Origin: Biscogniauxia marginata
Lineage: Eukaryota; Ascomycota; Sordariomycetes; Xylariales; Xylariaceae
Assembly: GCA_022695795.1 (NCBI GenBank)
Contig: MU404067.1
Location: 62,001-126,000, forward strand
Length of the DNA: 64,000 nucleotides
Direction of reading: 5' to 3'
The notes under the pieces were generated by a model. The model ran no database searches and was not told the DNA's origin. It worked only from the letters and a program-made list of their open reading frames with translations. The translations under genes were made by a program, and so were the position numbers. This document shows positions 1 through 12,599 of the stretch, piece by piece; the stretch's first letter is position 1; every line of letters starts with the position of its first letter.

Positions 1-2212
1 AAAACATAAAATATAATTATATAGGACTTCGTAATGAAACTCCTAAAATCAAAAGATCTTATTATAGAAGTACATTATAATAACATATAAGTAATTGTTA
101 ATAAACTCACGAAATACGCCTACTTCTTACCATTTAATAAATCAAGCATAGTAAAATAATTAGTTTTCAGCTTCCTAAGAAAATACGTTAATAAATATAA
201 ACTACTAAAACGCGTTATTTTAAATAAAAACAAGTTATTTACGTTAAAATTTTAAACTAGCTTAATAAAACGAATAAAAATTAAACAAAAGTTATTTATA
301 ATATATCACCCTTAAATAAATAAACAAATAAAAAAACTAAACTAAACAATAAAACAATATTTATAAAGTTATATTAATTAAGAATTAAATAATTAAATAA
401 AATTATTATTAATAGCTTAAATAGCATATAACACTTCGATTAACAAGGATATAAAGATATCACCACACGAGGCAATATACAGGCAAAAAGCGGAAGTTTA
501 AAAGCAACCGATTAAACTTATAAAAGCACCAGGAGTCGAAACAAAGGCCCCGAAAATAAAAATACTATCCAAAAAGATCTAAGTAGTATAATAACGGCTA
601 TAAAAAGAATTATAATTCATTTAAAACAAAATAACAAAGTACTATAATGAAAAAAAAATTAAGGGACCAATTCTTAAAAAAGAAAACATAATTTACTTAC
701 TTTGTTAACGACAAAGCGTAACATTAAAAACACCTTAAATTAAAACAAAGCGACTTAGCGAAAAACTCGAATTCAAGAAATTAAAACCATATAAAATTAA
801 AAAGGTTATTTTAAAAGTTAATTACAAATTAGCACTATTAAAAAGATCTAAAATACACCTTATATTTCATATTTCACTCTTAAAACCAGCACTAAATAAC
901 GTTATACCAGAAAACCAATTAAAATTTAAAAAAAACCCTAATAAATACGAAATAAAAAAGATATTAAATTTAAAACGGGTCGGAAATTAACTATAGTATT
1001 TTATTAAGTAAAAGGGCTACCCACTAAAAAAAAATACGTGAGAACCTCTTAAACACCTAAAGAACCTAATAAAAAAGCTTGTAAACTTTTATTAATAAAA
1101 CCCGAATCGATTAAAAAAGCCTAAAAGTTAAAATCCTGGCTTAAAAAAAACAAGTTAAAAAAGGGGGCGACCTCGAAAACAAAAATAATTAACTTAAACT
1201 TAAATTAACATATCGAGTTTTCTATTTATTATTATTTCGTAATAAAACGCTTTTACTTTACCTTCACGCGTTTTTATTTCTTTAACTCTTTAATAAACGA
1301 TAAACCCCGTTTTAGCATTTTAAAACCCCGCTTTCTTAAGAACTCCTTTTATTTATATATATGGATTATCCGCCCCGCTAACGCCTAAAATTCCTCCTCG
1401 GTATGACGACGCTTCGTAGCGAGCTTCTCCTACTCGCGAATAATATTAAATAGGTTAAACATCGCAATACCGCTATTATTATAATGGCTTCGAACTTTAG
1501 CGATATAAATAAAGCAAGTTTTAAACTTTAAAACTATAAAATAAAGAAAGTTAATTTAAAAATAGTAAAAACAAAAGAACACCTCATAACCGGTAAAACG
1601 AATAAACGAAGTAATAATATCGCGAGATTTACGCTAATTTTTACGAAACTTCGTAATAAACTTAAAAACTCTCGATATATTAAAAGTAATAAATAAAATA
1701 AACTTATTAAAAAGAATCTTTAAAACAAAGATTTTAAAAGGAGAAAAATAATATTACAAATTAACTATGTTAAAGGGATTTTTTATAAAGGTATTAAAAC
1801 ACGAACCACAAATATCAATATAAAACGGTCCTTTTCGAGATATAATGAGACGTCACGTAATGTAATTTAAATTACTCTTAAATCACATTAAATGAGATTT
1901 AAGTTAATCTTAAATCCAAATAAACTCTACTTATATAACAATTAAGGTAAAAAGGAAATATGTATTAAGGAGAATAGATATAAAAAAAAGGGGATTTCTT
2001 ATGTATTTAGTTATTTGTTTTTTAGCTATTAATCTAAAACTACAGTCACTCTTTAATACTATAATAAGAATACCTTAAAACCTCTTTAACGAACAACCAT
2101 TGTGAATTACTTAAACCAATCTCAACCCACTATTACCTTCAAATCAAGAAAATCCAGTACGTACTCACCTGTGAAGTCAGCTGACTAGGAACACACAGGG
2201 AGGTTCGTCACA
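1..2212 (+). mobile_element. 3' half of a RIP-mutated Ty3/gypsy retrotransposon, cut by the window edge
   Basis: From base 1 the sequence matches, base for base apart from transitions, the integrase-to-3'-LTR part of the complete element at 8912-16816 (compare 1-200 with about 14610-14810). It therefore starts inside the integrase region and runs through the C-terminal part of pol, a purine-rich tract just before 1752, and a 461-bp LTR at 1752-2212. The frames are full of stops. The TSD partner of the following AATTC (2213-2217) should lie left of the window. Orientation is plus, like the complete element. Not coding. Confidence 0.85.
1752..2212 (+). repeat. 3' LTR of the truncated upstream gypsy copy (461 bp)
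   Basis: It has the same 461-bp length as the two LTRs at 8912-9372 and 16356-16816, starts TATTAC (TGTTAC before mutation) and ends GTTCGTCACA. The outer (right) end is almost unmutated and the inner (left) end is rich in C-to-T and G-to-A changes. Confidence 0.85.
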
Positions 2213-3303
2213 AATTCGAATAAACAAAGAAATTCCGGCTATTTCTTATAAACTTTTAAAAAGGTTAAAGCCTTTAAAAAAGGAAAAGTTATTAATAACA
2301 AGAAAAATATTTAAATTATAACAAAAAAAGCCTTAAAAGAAGTTAATTAAAAAATATTAATAAGTAAAAAAAAGAAGAAAAAAGTATATTTAATATAAAA
2401 AGGACTTATATATAACTAAAAAATATTATATAAAAAGGACTATTAATAATAATAAATTATTTTAAATCTTAAAAAAGAAAACGTTAATAATTAAAAAAAC
2501 TAAAAAAATATAAGACTTTAAAAATAAAAAAATAAAAGCTTATTAACTTAAAAAACTAAAATTATTAAAATAACTTTTAATTTATTTTAAGAAAAACTCG
2601 ACATATATAAATTTAATATTAAAATGAAAAAGGATTTTTATTAAATTACTTTACTTTATTTATAAAAAACTTTTTAGTTAATAAATAAACACGACTTTTT
2701 AACTTTGTTTATTTAACGCCGTAATTAAGACCTTTATTTCTCGTTTAAGTTAAAATAAATATATTAAGCTTTAAATGACTTAAACGAACTTTTACCGTTT
2801 TGTATATTAGTTATATTTGTAATTAAGCGTTTAATATATAACTTTACTTTTTTAACGCGTAAATACTTACGCGTAAAAAGTAAATTTATAATAATTATAA
2901 CTTTTATATTTAATAAATATTAACGTTTTAATATTTTTAATCGATTAAAACTTTTTAAGATATATCGAGTTTTTATTTATAAATATCTTATTAAAAAAAC
3001 GATTTAAATATATAATAAAGAAATAATTCTTAATGTTAATACTTACTTCGCGCTTAATATCGTGTTTAAAAAAGGTAATTATTATAATAAAATCTTGTTT
3101 AAAGTTATTTTTTTAAATTATAAATATAATATTATTTTCCCTTTTTAATAAATAATTAAATATTAACCTTTAAACTTATATAATAAATACGATAAAAAAA
3201 TTAAAGTTTAACTTAAATTATTATTAATTATATTACATTAAAAAACAAGTTAATAATATTACTTTTTTTATAATAAAAATATTTTAATTATTAAATTAAT
3301 AAA

Positions 3304-4171
3304 TGTGACGAATCTGTTACGATCCAACTGGATCTACTTACCCTTTGCCCTTGCGCGTCCGGATTTGGGTTCTTCCTTCTCCCCTATCATCACGTGATGA
3401 TAGAACGGCGCTCCGTTGTGCTCTAGGAGCAGGACAAAGCTCACATTGAATGATGGATCTGGATAACTATAAATATGATGGGGTTTCCTTTTGTAATTAG
3501 TCTCAGGTTCTCTAGCTATCAATCTAAGATTACAGTCACTCTTTGATACTATAATGAGAGTACCTTGAAACCTCTCTGACGAACATAACATTGTGAATCA
3601 ATTGAACCAATCTTAACCCATTGTTACCTTCAAATCAAGAAAAACCCAGTACGTACTCACCTGTGAAGTCAGCTGACTAGGAACACACAGGGAGGTTCGT
3701 CACAGAATCTCCCTATATATTCCTAGTTAGCTGACTTTATAAGTAAGTACGTATTAGGTTTTCTTGATTTAAAGGTAATAGTGGATTAAAATTAGTTTAA
3801 GTAATTTATAATGTTTTGTTCGTTAAAGAGATTTTAAGGTATTTTTATTATAGTGTTAAAAAGTGATTATAGTTTTAAATTAATAGCTGGAGAATGAAAA
3901 ATTAAATATATATAAAATCTTATTTTTTTTATATTTATTTTTTTTTAGTATATATTCTTTTTATTTAATATGTTGGATATTTTTAGATTTAGATGAATTT
4001 AAAAATTAATTTAGATTTATCGTTTTTAATTTGTCTTAATTAATAAATTAATATAGATTTAATATTACGTGATATTATATAAAATGTGTGTTGTTTTTAT
4101 AGTTTTATATATTTTTAGTTCGTGTTTTAATATCCTTATTAGAGTTTTTTTAATAAAGTCGACTTGTAATA
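3304..4171 (-). repeat. 3' LTR of the minus-strand element, interrupted by a solo LTR
   Basis: The LTR reads TGTGACGAATC at 3304-3314, is broken by an inserted LTR (3315-3704) and a duplicated GAATC (3705-3709), and continues 3710-4171. Removing the insert leaves about 473 bp, matching the 472-bp partner at 18738-19209. Both copies are heavily C-to-T/G-to-A mutated. Confidence 0.8.
3315..3704 (+). repeat. Solo LTR (390 bp), nearly unmutated, TSD GAATC
   Basis: The sequence begins TGTTACGATCC and ends GTTCGTCACA, and is flanked by perfect 5-bp duplications GAATC at 3310-3314 and 3705-3709. It is inserted in another element's LTR. About 200 bp of its 3' half is nearly identical to the other LTRs of this window, but the 5' half (U3) is different and GC-richer. 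It lacks the heavy transition load of its surroundings. The U3 carries a 20-bp perfect palindrome with a CACGTG centre at 3384-3403. An 85-codon frame on its minus strand is a by-product. Confidence 0.85.
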
Positions 4172-4831
4172 TTATTTTTTCTCTTTTTAGATTTTTATTT
4201 TAAAGATTTTAAGTAAGTTTTTTTATTTTTATTTTTTATAATGTTTAGTGTTTTGAAGTTATTTGCGAAACCTCGTAAAAGTTAACGAGAATCTCGTGAT
4301 TTTTAGTTTTAAGGTATTTCTTTGTTTTATGGTTTTTAAATTTAAAACTTATTTTAATTATGTAGTTAAAGTTCGTTGTTATTATAACGATTTAAGTATC
4401 GAGATATTTAATTTATTTGATATAAATCGAAAACGAGAGAGATTAACGGTTAAGCGTCGTAAAATAAAATAAAAAGCTTTAATTCTTTAATAATTAATTA
4501 TAAGCCTTTATAAGGCGATTAATTCGTATTTATAAGTAAAAAGAGTTTTTTTAAAGACGGGGTTTAAAGATGTTAAAACGTGGTTTTTTTTTTATCAAAG
4601 AGATAAAGAAGGTGGAGAAGGAGGAATAAAAACGTTTAAAAGAGGAGTAAGCTAGATTGAAGGCTAAATAGTGTTCGTTAGCCGAGTAAATTAATGTTAC
4701 TTTCGAGGTTGTTTCCTCTTTTAATTTGTTTTTTCTGGATTAAGATCCTGATTTTTAGGCCTTTTTAGCCGATTTAGGTTTTAACGGTAAAAGTTTTTAA
4801 GTTTAGTCGTTAAATTCTTTAAATGTTTAAG

Positions 4832-4926
4832 NNNNNNNNNNNNNNNNNNNNNNNNNNNNNNNNNNNNNNNNNNNNNNNNNNNNNNNNNNNNNNNNNNNNN
4901 NNNNNNNNNNNNNNNNNNNNNNNNNN
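4832..4926. other. Assembly gap (95 N)
   Basis: A run of 95 unresolved bases directly abuts a 19-bp tandem repeat. The true repeat length is therefore unknown, and the gap probably reflects repeat collapse. Confidence 0.98.
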
Positions 4927-5040
4927 TTAAGTGGTTTTTAAATGTTTAAGTGGTTTTTAAATGTTTAAGTGGTTTTTAAATGTTTAAGTGGTTTTTAAAT
5001 GTTTAAGTGGTTTTTAAATGTTTAAGTGGTTTTTAAATGT
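4927..5040. repeat. 19-bp minisatellite, six visible units, in degraded pol
   Basis: Six uninterrupted copies of TTAAGTGGTTTTTAAATGT follow the gap, and part of a unit precedes it (about 4817-4831). In the complete relative the matching place (about 15,650 in reverse complement) has a single, non-repeated version. The expansion is therefore specific to this copy, and as 19 is not a multiple of 3 it arose after the frame stopped mattering. Confidence 0.85.
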
Positions 5041-8000
5041 TTTTCTCGAGTAAGTAATCTTTTTATTTAATAAAATATTATAATTAACCTTTAACTCGTT
5101 TTAAATTTAATATTTTTTTTACTTTGTACTTATTAAGGTTTTTTTTTAATTTTAATTAGTTTTTTAGTAAAACGTTTTTTAATGTTAATTTTAAAAGTGA
5201 AACATAAAATATAAAATGTATTTTAAATCTTTTTAATAATGCTAGTTTATAGTTAATTTTTGAAATAACCTTTTTAATTTTATATAGTTTTAACTTTTTA
5301 AATTTAAGTTTTTTATTAAGTCGTTTTATTTTAATTTAAAGTGTTTTTAATATTACGCCTTGTCGTTAGCGAAGTAAATAAATTATGTTTCTTTTTTTAA
5401 GAATTGATTTTTTAATTCTTTTTTTATTATAATACTTTGTTATTTTATTTTAAATGAATTATAATTCTTTTTATAGTTATTATTATACTATTTAGACTTT
5501 TTCGGATAATACTTTTGCTTTCAGGGCTTTTATTTCGATTCTTAGTGCTCTCGTAAGTTTAATCGATTGTTTTTAAACTTCCGCTTTTTGCTTGTATATT
5601 GCTTTATGTAGTAACATTTTTATGTTTTCGTTAATCAAAGTATTATATATTATTTAAGTTATTAATAGTAATTTTATTTAGTTATTTATTTCCTAGTTAA
5701 CATAGCTTTATAAATATTATTTCATTGTTTAGTTTAGTTTTTTTGTTTATTCGTTTATTTAAGGATAATACGTTATAAACAGCTTTTATTTGATTCTCAT
5801 TCGACGTATTCTCTTAAGAAATTAAAAGCTAGTTATTTTGCTATGCTCGATTCGTTAAATAGTAGAAAGTAGGCATATTTTATAAGTTTATTAACGATTA
5901 CTTATATGTTGTTATAAGGTATTCTTATAATAAGATCTTTTAACTTAAAAAGTTTCACTACGAAATCCTATGTAATTATATGCCACGCTTTGTTAAGTAT
6001 TTAAGTTAGCTATAATAATTTATATGATTTATATCGTGATGCTTTAACTTTATTATAAATGTTATAATTCTTTATAATTTTTTAATTGTTTATTGTATCT
6101 CTAGAAAGTTGAATTCTTTTTAAAGTCGTTTTATCGTCTTGAAAATTCCTTGGTAACTATGTAAAGAATGTTCGTGGAATTCTTTAACGAATTCGTTTTA
6201 TACTTGTTTTAATACATAAATCTTTTCTTTATACGAAAGAAGTTTATTATTAGATCCTTACTAAAACTGTAATTATTTTTAGTCTTTTATATTGATTTAC
6301 ATATAAATTAATACAATTAATTTATTATTTTGTTATTTAAATATCTAGATATCTCTTTTGTTAATTTTTAATTTATAATTTCTTTTTTTGTTAAGCAAGT
6401 TTATTTAGACGTTTTTTTTCCGCTTAATATAATGGATTTTAAAATTAAAATTAAATAAGAAAATTATTTAACGTTTATGTTTTTAATTAAACGTTTATAT
6501 TATTATAAATTATATAAGATTCTTGTGATTTAAATAAATATCGATAAGTTCTTTAGTTTTATTAAACTATAATTCTTATTTTTTTAATGCTTTAATAATT
6601 ATTAATAGTTCTTTATTATAAATTTAATAGTTTAATTTAATATTATGTAGTGTTTTAAATAGGTACGCGACTAGGTACTATTTTTTATTGTTTTTTAGTT
6701 GCTTTAAGACTATTTTAATAGCGAAATTTAAGGCGTTTATCTTTAATCGTTTCTTTTTATTTTCGTTTAAAAGTTTATATATAATTTCATTAGTTATAAC
6801 TTCTTTTTGTTATTAAAAAGCCTTTTTTGTTTTCGTTAAAGTAATTAATTTTATTAATAACTTGGTTATTCGCTCGAAATCTTGGATGAGTTATTTAACG
6901 TAGTTAATAAAGCCAAGAAATGTGCGTATATTTATAACACTTTTGGGTTTTAGTTAATCCTTAATTATTGCTATTTTTCCCTTTTAAATATAGATTTTTT
7001 TAGACTTATTATAAACCTTAAATAATTTAGTTTTTTAATATGCTATTTATTTTTAGTTGAATAAACGAGTAGGTTTACTTTTTTTAAGGCTTTTAATACT
7101 TGTTTTATATGTTTTTTATGTTTCTTTTCACTTTTTAAGTAAATTAATATATCGTTTAAATAAACGAATATAAATTTATTTAGAAATTTACGAAAAACTG
7201 TTATAATTATATGTTAAAATATAGTAAGTATATTAATAAATTTAAATGGTATAACTTTATATTTATAATGTTTATATATCGTTTAAAAGGCGGTGTATTA
7301 TTTATGTTTTTTAGCCATTTTAATTATATAATAATTATCACGAAGGTTTAATATTATAAAGATTTAAACCTTGTTAATTTGTCTTTTTATAAGTTTTATT
7401 AGTAGTAACAAGTATTCGTTTTTTTGTTATTTTATTAAAATGTCGGTAGTTAATTATTTGTCGTTATATTAAATTTCTTTTTTTATTAATATGTTGCTTT
7501 TTATTTTTATTGATTTTTAATACTATAATTACTAGGTATTTTAACGAGGATTTTAATTCTCGAATATATCTTTTGTTAAGATCCTTTTAAATTCTTTTTT
7601 ATAGTGCTTTTTATTTTTCTTGATTTATAAGATATATTAAGAATTATTTTAGTTATTTTTTTAAAGTAAATCTAGTGATTTTACTAGTTATGTTTTAGTA
7701 ATTCTTTTTTTGTTTTATCTTTAAATAATTTGTGGAAACGGAGGTACTTACGTGGTACTTTTTTCGTTAGATTTTTAGGTTTAGTTATTTAAATTATATA
7801 AGTAATATATTTCGTTTTTATATCCGTTTTTTTGGAGTTATTTGCGATACTTATTTCGTAACTCGTAATGGTTAGCTCCTCTTGATTTTGATTTTAATAA
7901 AGCGTATTTATTTCGAAATTTATTTATAGGTTACTTTTTTTAAGTTAATTTATTTTTAGTATTATGTCGTGACTTGATATATATATAATGTTAAAAATGA

Positions 8001-8911
8001 CTTATTTAAGATGTTTTTAAATGGTTACCAAGAGAGGGATTATTTCTTTTAATATTTTGCCATTTTCGTAACTAGATATATATTTTTTAAAATTTTATAA
8101 TTAATATAAACTTTGTTTATATATTTATAATATTTTATCTTTTTAAGTTATTTTAGTTGAGATATAGTTTTTATTTATTCTTAAGTTTATAAAGGCTTTA
8201 TATTCCTTTTTATTGTACTTAACTTTAGTTATAATGGTATTATCGAGTCTTAATTAAACTTTATATAAGGACTTGTTATTTATGGCTTCTTGCTGCTTTA
8301 CTAGCGAGAGCTTTTATCGTTTTTTGGATTTTTACGTTTTTTCTTTTTTAGGTTTTTTTAAGTCGTTATAACTTTAATATTTTTCTATTTTTAGGCTTTT
8401 ATAAAAGCGTGTTTCTAATAATTATTATTTAAATAATCTTTTTAAATTTTTTTTATGTAATAAAGGGTAAGAGATTTATCTTTTATATAAAACCTTATAT
8501 ATTAAAACTTTAATTCTTTTTCGAGGGCTTTTTTGTAATTTATATTTATTTTCGAGTAAAGGGTATAATCCTCGAATTTACTTATTAAAAATAACTTAAT
8601 ATTTTTTTATAGGTTTATATTAATTTCTAGAAATTCTCCTTTTTTTAATATATATTTTAACGATTCATTTATAGTTTAGTTTAATTATATATATTTTTGC
8701 TTATTATTTTGTTAAGTGTTTTTTTACGAAGCCGAATAAATTAATGTTATATTTAGCTCGTTTTTCGAGTTATTATAGAAAATATAATTCTTTTTATAAT
8801 TCTTATAATTCTTCCTTGATTTTGTTTTTTTCGAAACCCGCTTCGAGTAAATCGTGTATATCGCATAATACTAAGGTGTAATATATATAACTTTTAGTAA
8901 TTGCTTCGTGG

Positions 8912-9372
8912 TGTTACGAACCAACTGTGTTGGAGGGATTTCCTATAAGGGTGTTGGGACACGGACCACGAATGTCAGTATAGGACGGTCCTTTCTGGAA
9001 CATAATAAGACGTCACGTAATGTGATCTGAATTACTCTTAGATCACATTAAATGGGATTTAAGTTGATCTTAAATCCGAATAAACTCTGCTTATATAACA
9101 ATTAATATAAAGAGAGAACGTATACTAAGGGAGAATAAGTATAAAAAGAAGGGGATTTCTTATGTATCTAGTTATTCGTTTTTTAGCTATTAATTTAAGA
9201 CTATAGTTACTCCTTGATATTATAATGAGAGTACCTTGAAACCTTTTTAACAAACATAATAAGAAATTAATTAAACTAATTTTAACCTATTATTACCTTT
9301 AAATTAAGAAAACCTAATACGTATTTACTTGTGAAGTTAGTTAACTAGGAACATATAAGGAAGTTCGTTACA
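8912..9372 (+). repeat. 5' LTR of the complete gypsy element
   Basis: It starts TGTTACGAACC and ends GTTCGTTACA, so TG...CA ends lie within an 11-bp imperfect terminal inverted repeat. The first half is nearly unmutated and the second half carries many transitions. I see no obvious TGG-type tRNA primer-binding site immediately downstream, and mutation may have erased it. Confidence 0.9.
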
Positions 9373-10512
9373 TTTTAATAGCTCTTTAATTAGTGCTTAA
9401 TATTGGTTTAAAAAAAGAAGGGACTTTTAGTTAAACCGTCTTAAGATAAGTATGCCCCTTAAGACTAAAGGGTAACAAAAAAAGAAACAAGTAAAAGAAT
9501 AATAGTTAATAAGCTTTTAAACGAAAGCTTTAGGTCTTTTTACGATATAATTAAAAGGTTTAAAGAAACTAATACAAGAGTTTATTATAGTTATAATTAA
9601 AAAGGAGTTATAAAAGGACATCTTAGAAAATCAGTAAAAAGAAGCATTTAAGGAAGAAAAAAAGGAGGAGGAAAAAATACCTAAAAAAGAAGATAAATAA
9701 GCAAAATAACCCTTACTTCTTAAAGACAAGTAATTACCCTTAAACGATAGCGACTTTAACGACTTAAACGACAAAAACAATATAATAACTCTCGACGTAA
9801 AGGGTTTTAAACTTATTATACCTAGTAAATATAATAGGTTAAGCGATTTAAAAGGATTTTTAATTTAAGCTAGAACTTATTTATAGTTCTATTATAAAAC
9901 GATTACCACTAAGGAATAAAAGGTTCTCACGGTATCCTAGCTCCTCGCCGGAACCGCCTTGACCTGGTTTTAACTAGTGTTAAAAGATTATCTAGAAAAC
10001 GGATTAAACGCCCGAGAAGACACGAAAAAAGTCTTTAAGAATTATAAGGAATTTAAAAAATAATTTAAGTTTATATTCGGCAATTTAATCCTTAAATAAT
10101 AAGCCGAAGCTTGACTTTATAAATTACGATAAAATAAAAAGGTTTTAAATTACGCTATTAAGTTCAAAAAACTCGTAAACTAGTTATAATTACTTATTAA
10201 AAGCTTATATTACTTATTTTATTAAGGGTTAAAAAACTATATAAAGAATAAGTTATATAAAATAAACCTGTATAAAGAAAGGAACCTAGAAAAGTTTAAT
10301 AACTACGTTATAATGGCAATTACTATCGATAATAAGAACTTCGAACGGTACCTTGAAAAAAAAAAGACGATATAACAAAGAAATGGCGATTAGTTAAAAA
10401 AAGGAAATCACAAAAGCGGTGCCGAAACCAGAAAAGGCATTAAAATCAAGTTAAACCTTATTAAAATTAACGTTATTTAAAAAGAATAAAAAAACGAAAT
10501 AAATTAACTATT

Positions 10513-10560
10513 AAGTACTTTAATTATAGAAAGAAAAGACATTATAAGAACGAGTATCGA
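10513..10560 (+). pseudogene. Decayed CCHC zinc knuckle of gag
   Basis: The frame reads KYFNYRKKRHYKNEYR. This is a CX2CX4HX4C knuckle with all three Cys changed to Tyr (TGT to TAT) and with Gly-to-Arg changes, each explained by one G-to-A transition. The His is kept. It fixes the position and frame of the nucleocapsid part of gag in this element. Confidence 0.75.
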
Positions 10561-12599
10561 AGTCCTAAGAAATAAAAACTAAAAACAAGAGGGATTCTTT
10601 AACCCGAGAAAAGAGTCGCCGAGGTAAGGGTTTAATTCGAAAATAACGAAGAAATAAACCAAGTATTTATTATTAGTATTATTAAGGTAGAAAAAATCGA
10701 AAAAGCCCTTATAAAAAAATTTATAAATATTATTAAGTTAATCGCAAGGATTATTTAAAAGATAACCACTTATATTTAGAATATCTCACACTAAAACAAG
10801 TTAAATAAGGATATAACGAAGACGAACTACTATACAAATACGATAATTATAAACTAGGATACGACTTAGAAATTGAGTTAAACCATAGTGATTTACATTA
10901 AAGCCATTATAAAAACGATAAATGCGAAATCTATTAAGAAAAAAGCTAATATAATAGCTTAAATTAAAGGTTTTATATAAATAATAACTATAATGTTTAT
11001 TAAAGCTTAAGGAAACATGCATTATTATATTAAAGCTTTTATACTAACGACGCCTATTAAATACATAAAAGTTTTAAGAATAAAGCCGGTTATTATCTTT
11101 AAGAACTAAAGAATAATGACACGAAAGAAAATAAGTATATTTATAATAACGTTCCACGATGGCCATATTACTTTAAAGCATGTTATCTTTACCCAAGTTC
11201 CGAAAAAAGTTACGAAGTAATGGCTAGAGGTTGTATATGTTACACCTTAGTATTATGTGACGTACACGACTTGCTCGAAGCAAGTTTCGAAAAAAACGAG
11301 ATTAAGGAAGAATTATGGGAATTATAAAAGGGACTATATCTTCTATAATAGCTTAAAAAACGAACTAAATATGACATTAGTTTATTTAGCTTTATAAAGA
11401 AACACTTAATAAAGTAATAAGTAAAAACACGTGCGACTAAACAGGGTTATAAACGAATTATTAAAGTATATCTTAAAAAAGAAGGAAAGCTTCCGAAAAT
11501 CAATATAAACTTAAGAGAAGACATCGAAATACCCCTAGTAAACAAACTTAATAATTATTTATTTTATTCGAGGATAATTTAGAACTTTAAAAAATTCCGA
11601 GTTAATAGAATAAACTTAAGTTATAAAAAGGCCCTCGAAAAAGAATTAAAATTTTAATGTGTAAGGTTTTATATAAAGGATAAACCTTTTACCCCTTACT
11701 ACGTAAAAGGTAATTAAAAAGACTATTTAAGTAATAATTACTAGAAACACGCTTCTATAAAAGCCTAAGAATGGAAAGATATTTGGGTTATAGCAATTAA
11801 AAGAAAGCTAAAAGAGAAGAAACGTGGAAAACCAAAAAACGGTAAGGACTCTCGCTAGTAAGGCAGCGAGAAGCCATAAACAACAAATCTTTATATGAAG
11901 TCCAGTCGGGACTCAATAATATCATTATAACTAGAATTAAGTATAATAAAAGGGAGTATAAAGCCCTAATAAATTCAAGAGTAAATAAAAGCTATATTTT
12001 AATAAAGGTAACTCAAAAAAACAAAATATTATAAGTATATAAACAAAATCTATATAAGTTATAAAATTTTAAAAGAAACATGTTTAATTATAAGAATAAT
12101 AAGGTGTTAAGAGAAATAATTCCTTTTTTAGTAACTATTTAAAGACATTTTAAATAAATCACTTTTAACATTATATATATATTAAATCACGATATGATTT
12201 TAAGAATGAATTGGCTTAAAAAAAGTAATCCACAAATAAATTTCGAGATAAATACGCTTTATTAGGATTAAAAATAAGAGGAGTTAATTATTACGGGTTA
12301 CGAGATAAGTACTACAAGTGACTTTAGAGAAACAAATGCAAAAACGAAATATATCGCTTATATAATTCAAGTAATCAAGCTTGAAAATTTAATAAAAAAA
12401 GTACCACGTAAGTACCTCCATTTCCATAAATTATTTAAAAATAAAATAAAAAAGAATTATTAAAACATAGTTAATAAGATCATTAAATTTACTTTAAAAA
12501 AGAAAAACAATTAAAATTATTTTTAATATATTTTATAAATCAAGAAAAACAAAGAATACTATAAAAAGAAATCTAGGAGAATCTCGACAAAGGATATAT

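Noticed and set aside
3334..3591. 85-codon minus frame
   Set aside because: It lies wholly inside the solo LTR 3315-3704 and has no family resemblance.
4927..5040. CRISPR-like array of 19-bp repeats
   Set aside because: No spacers: the units are directly contiguous, in a fungal retrotransposon.
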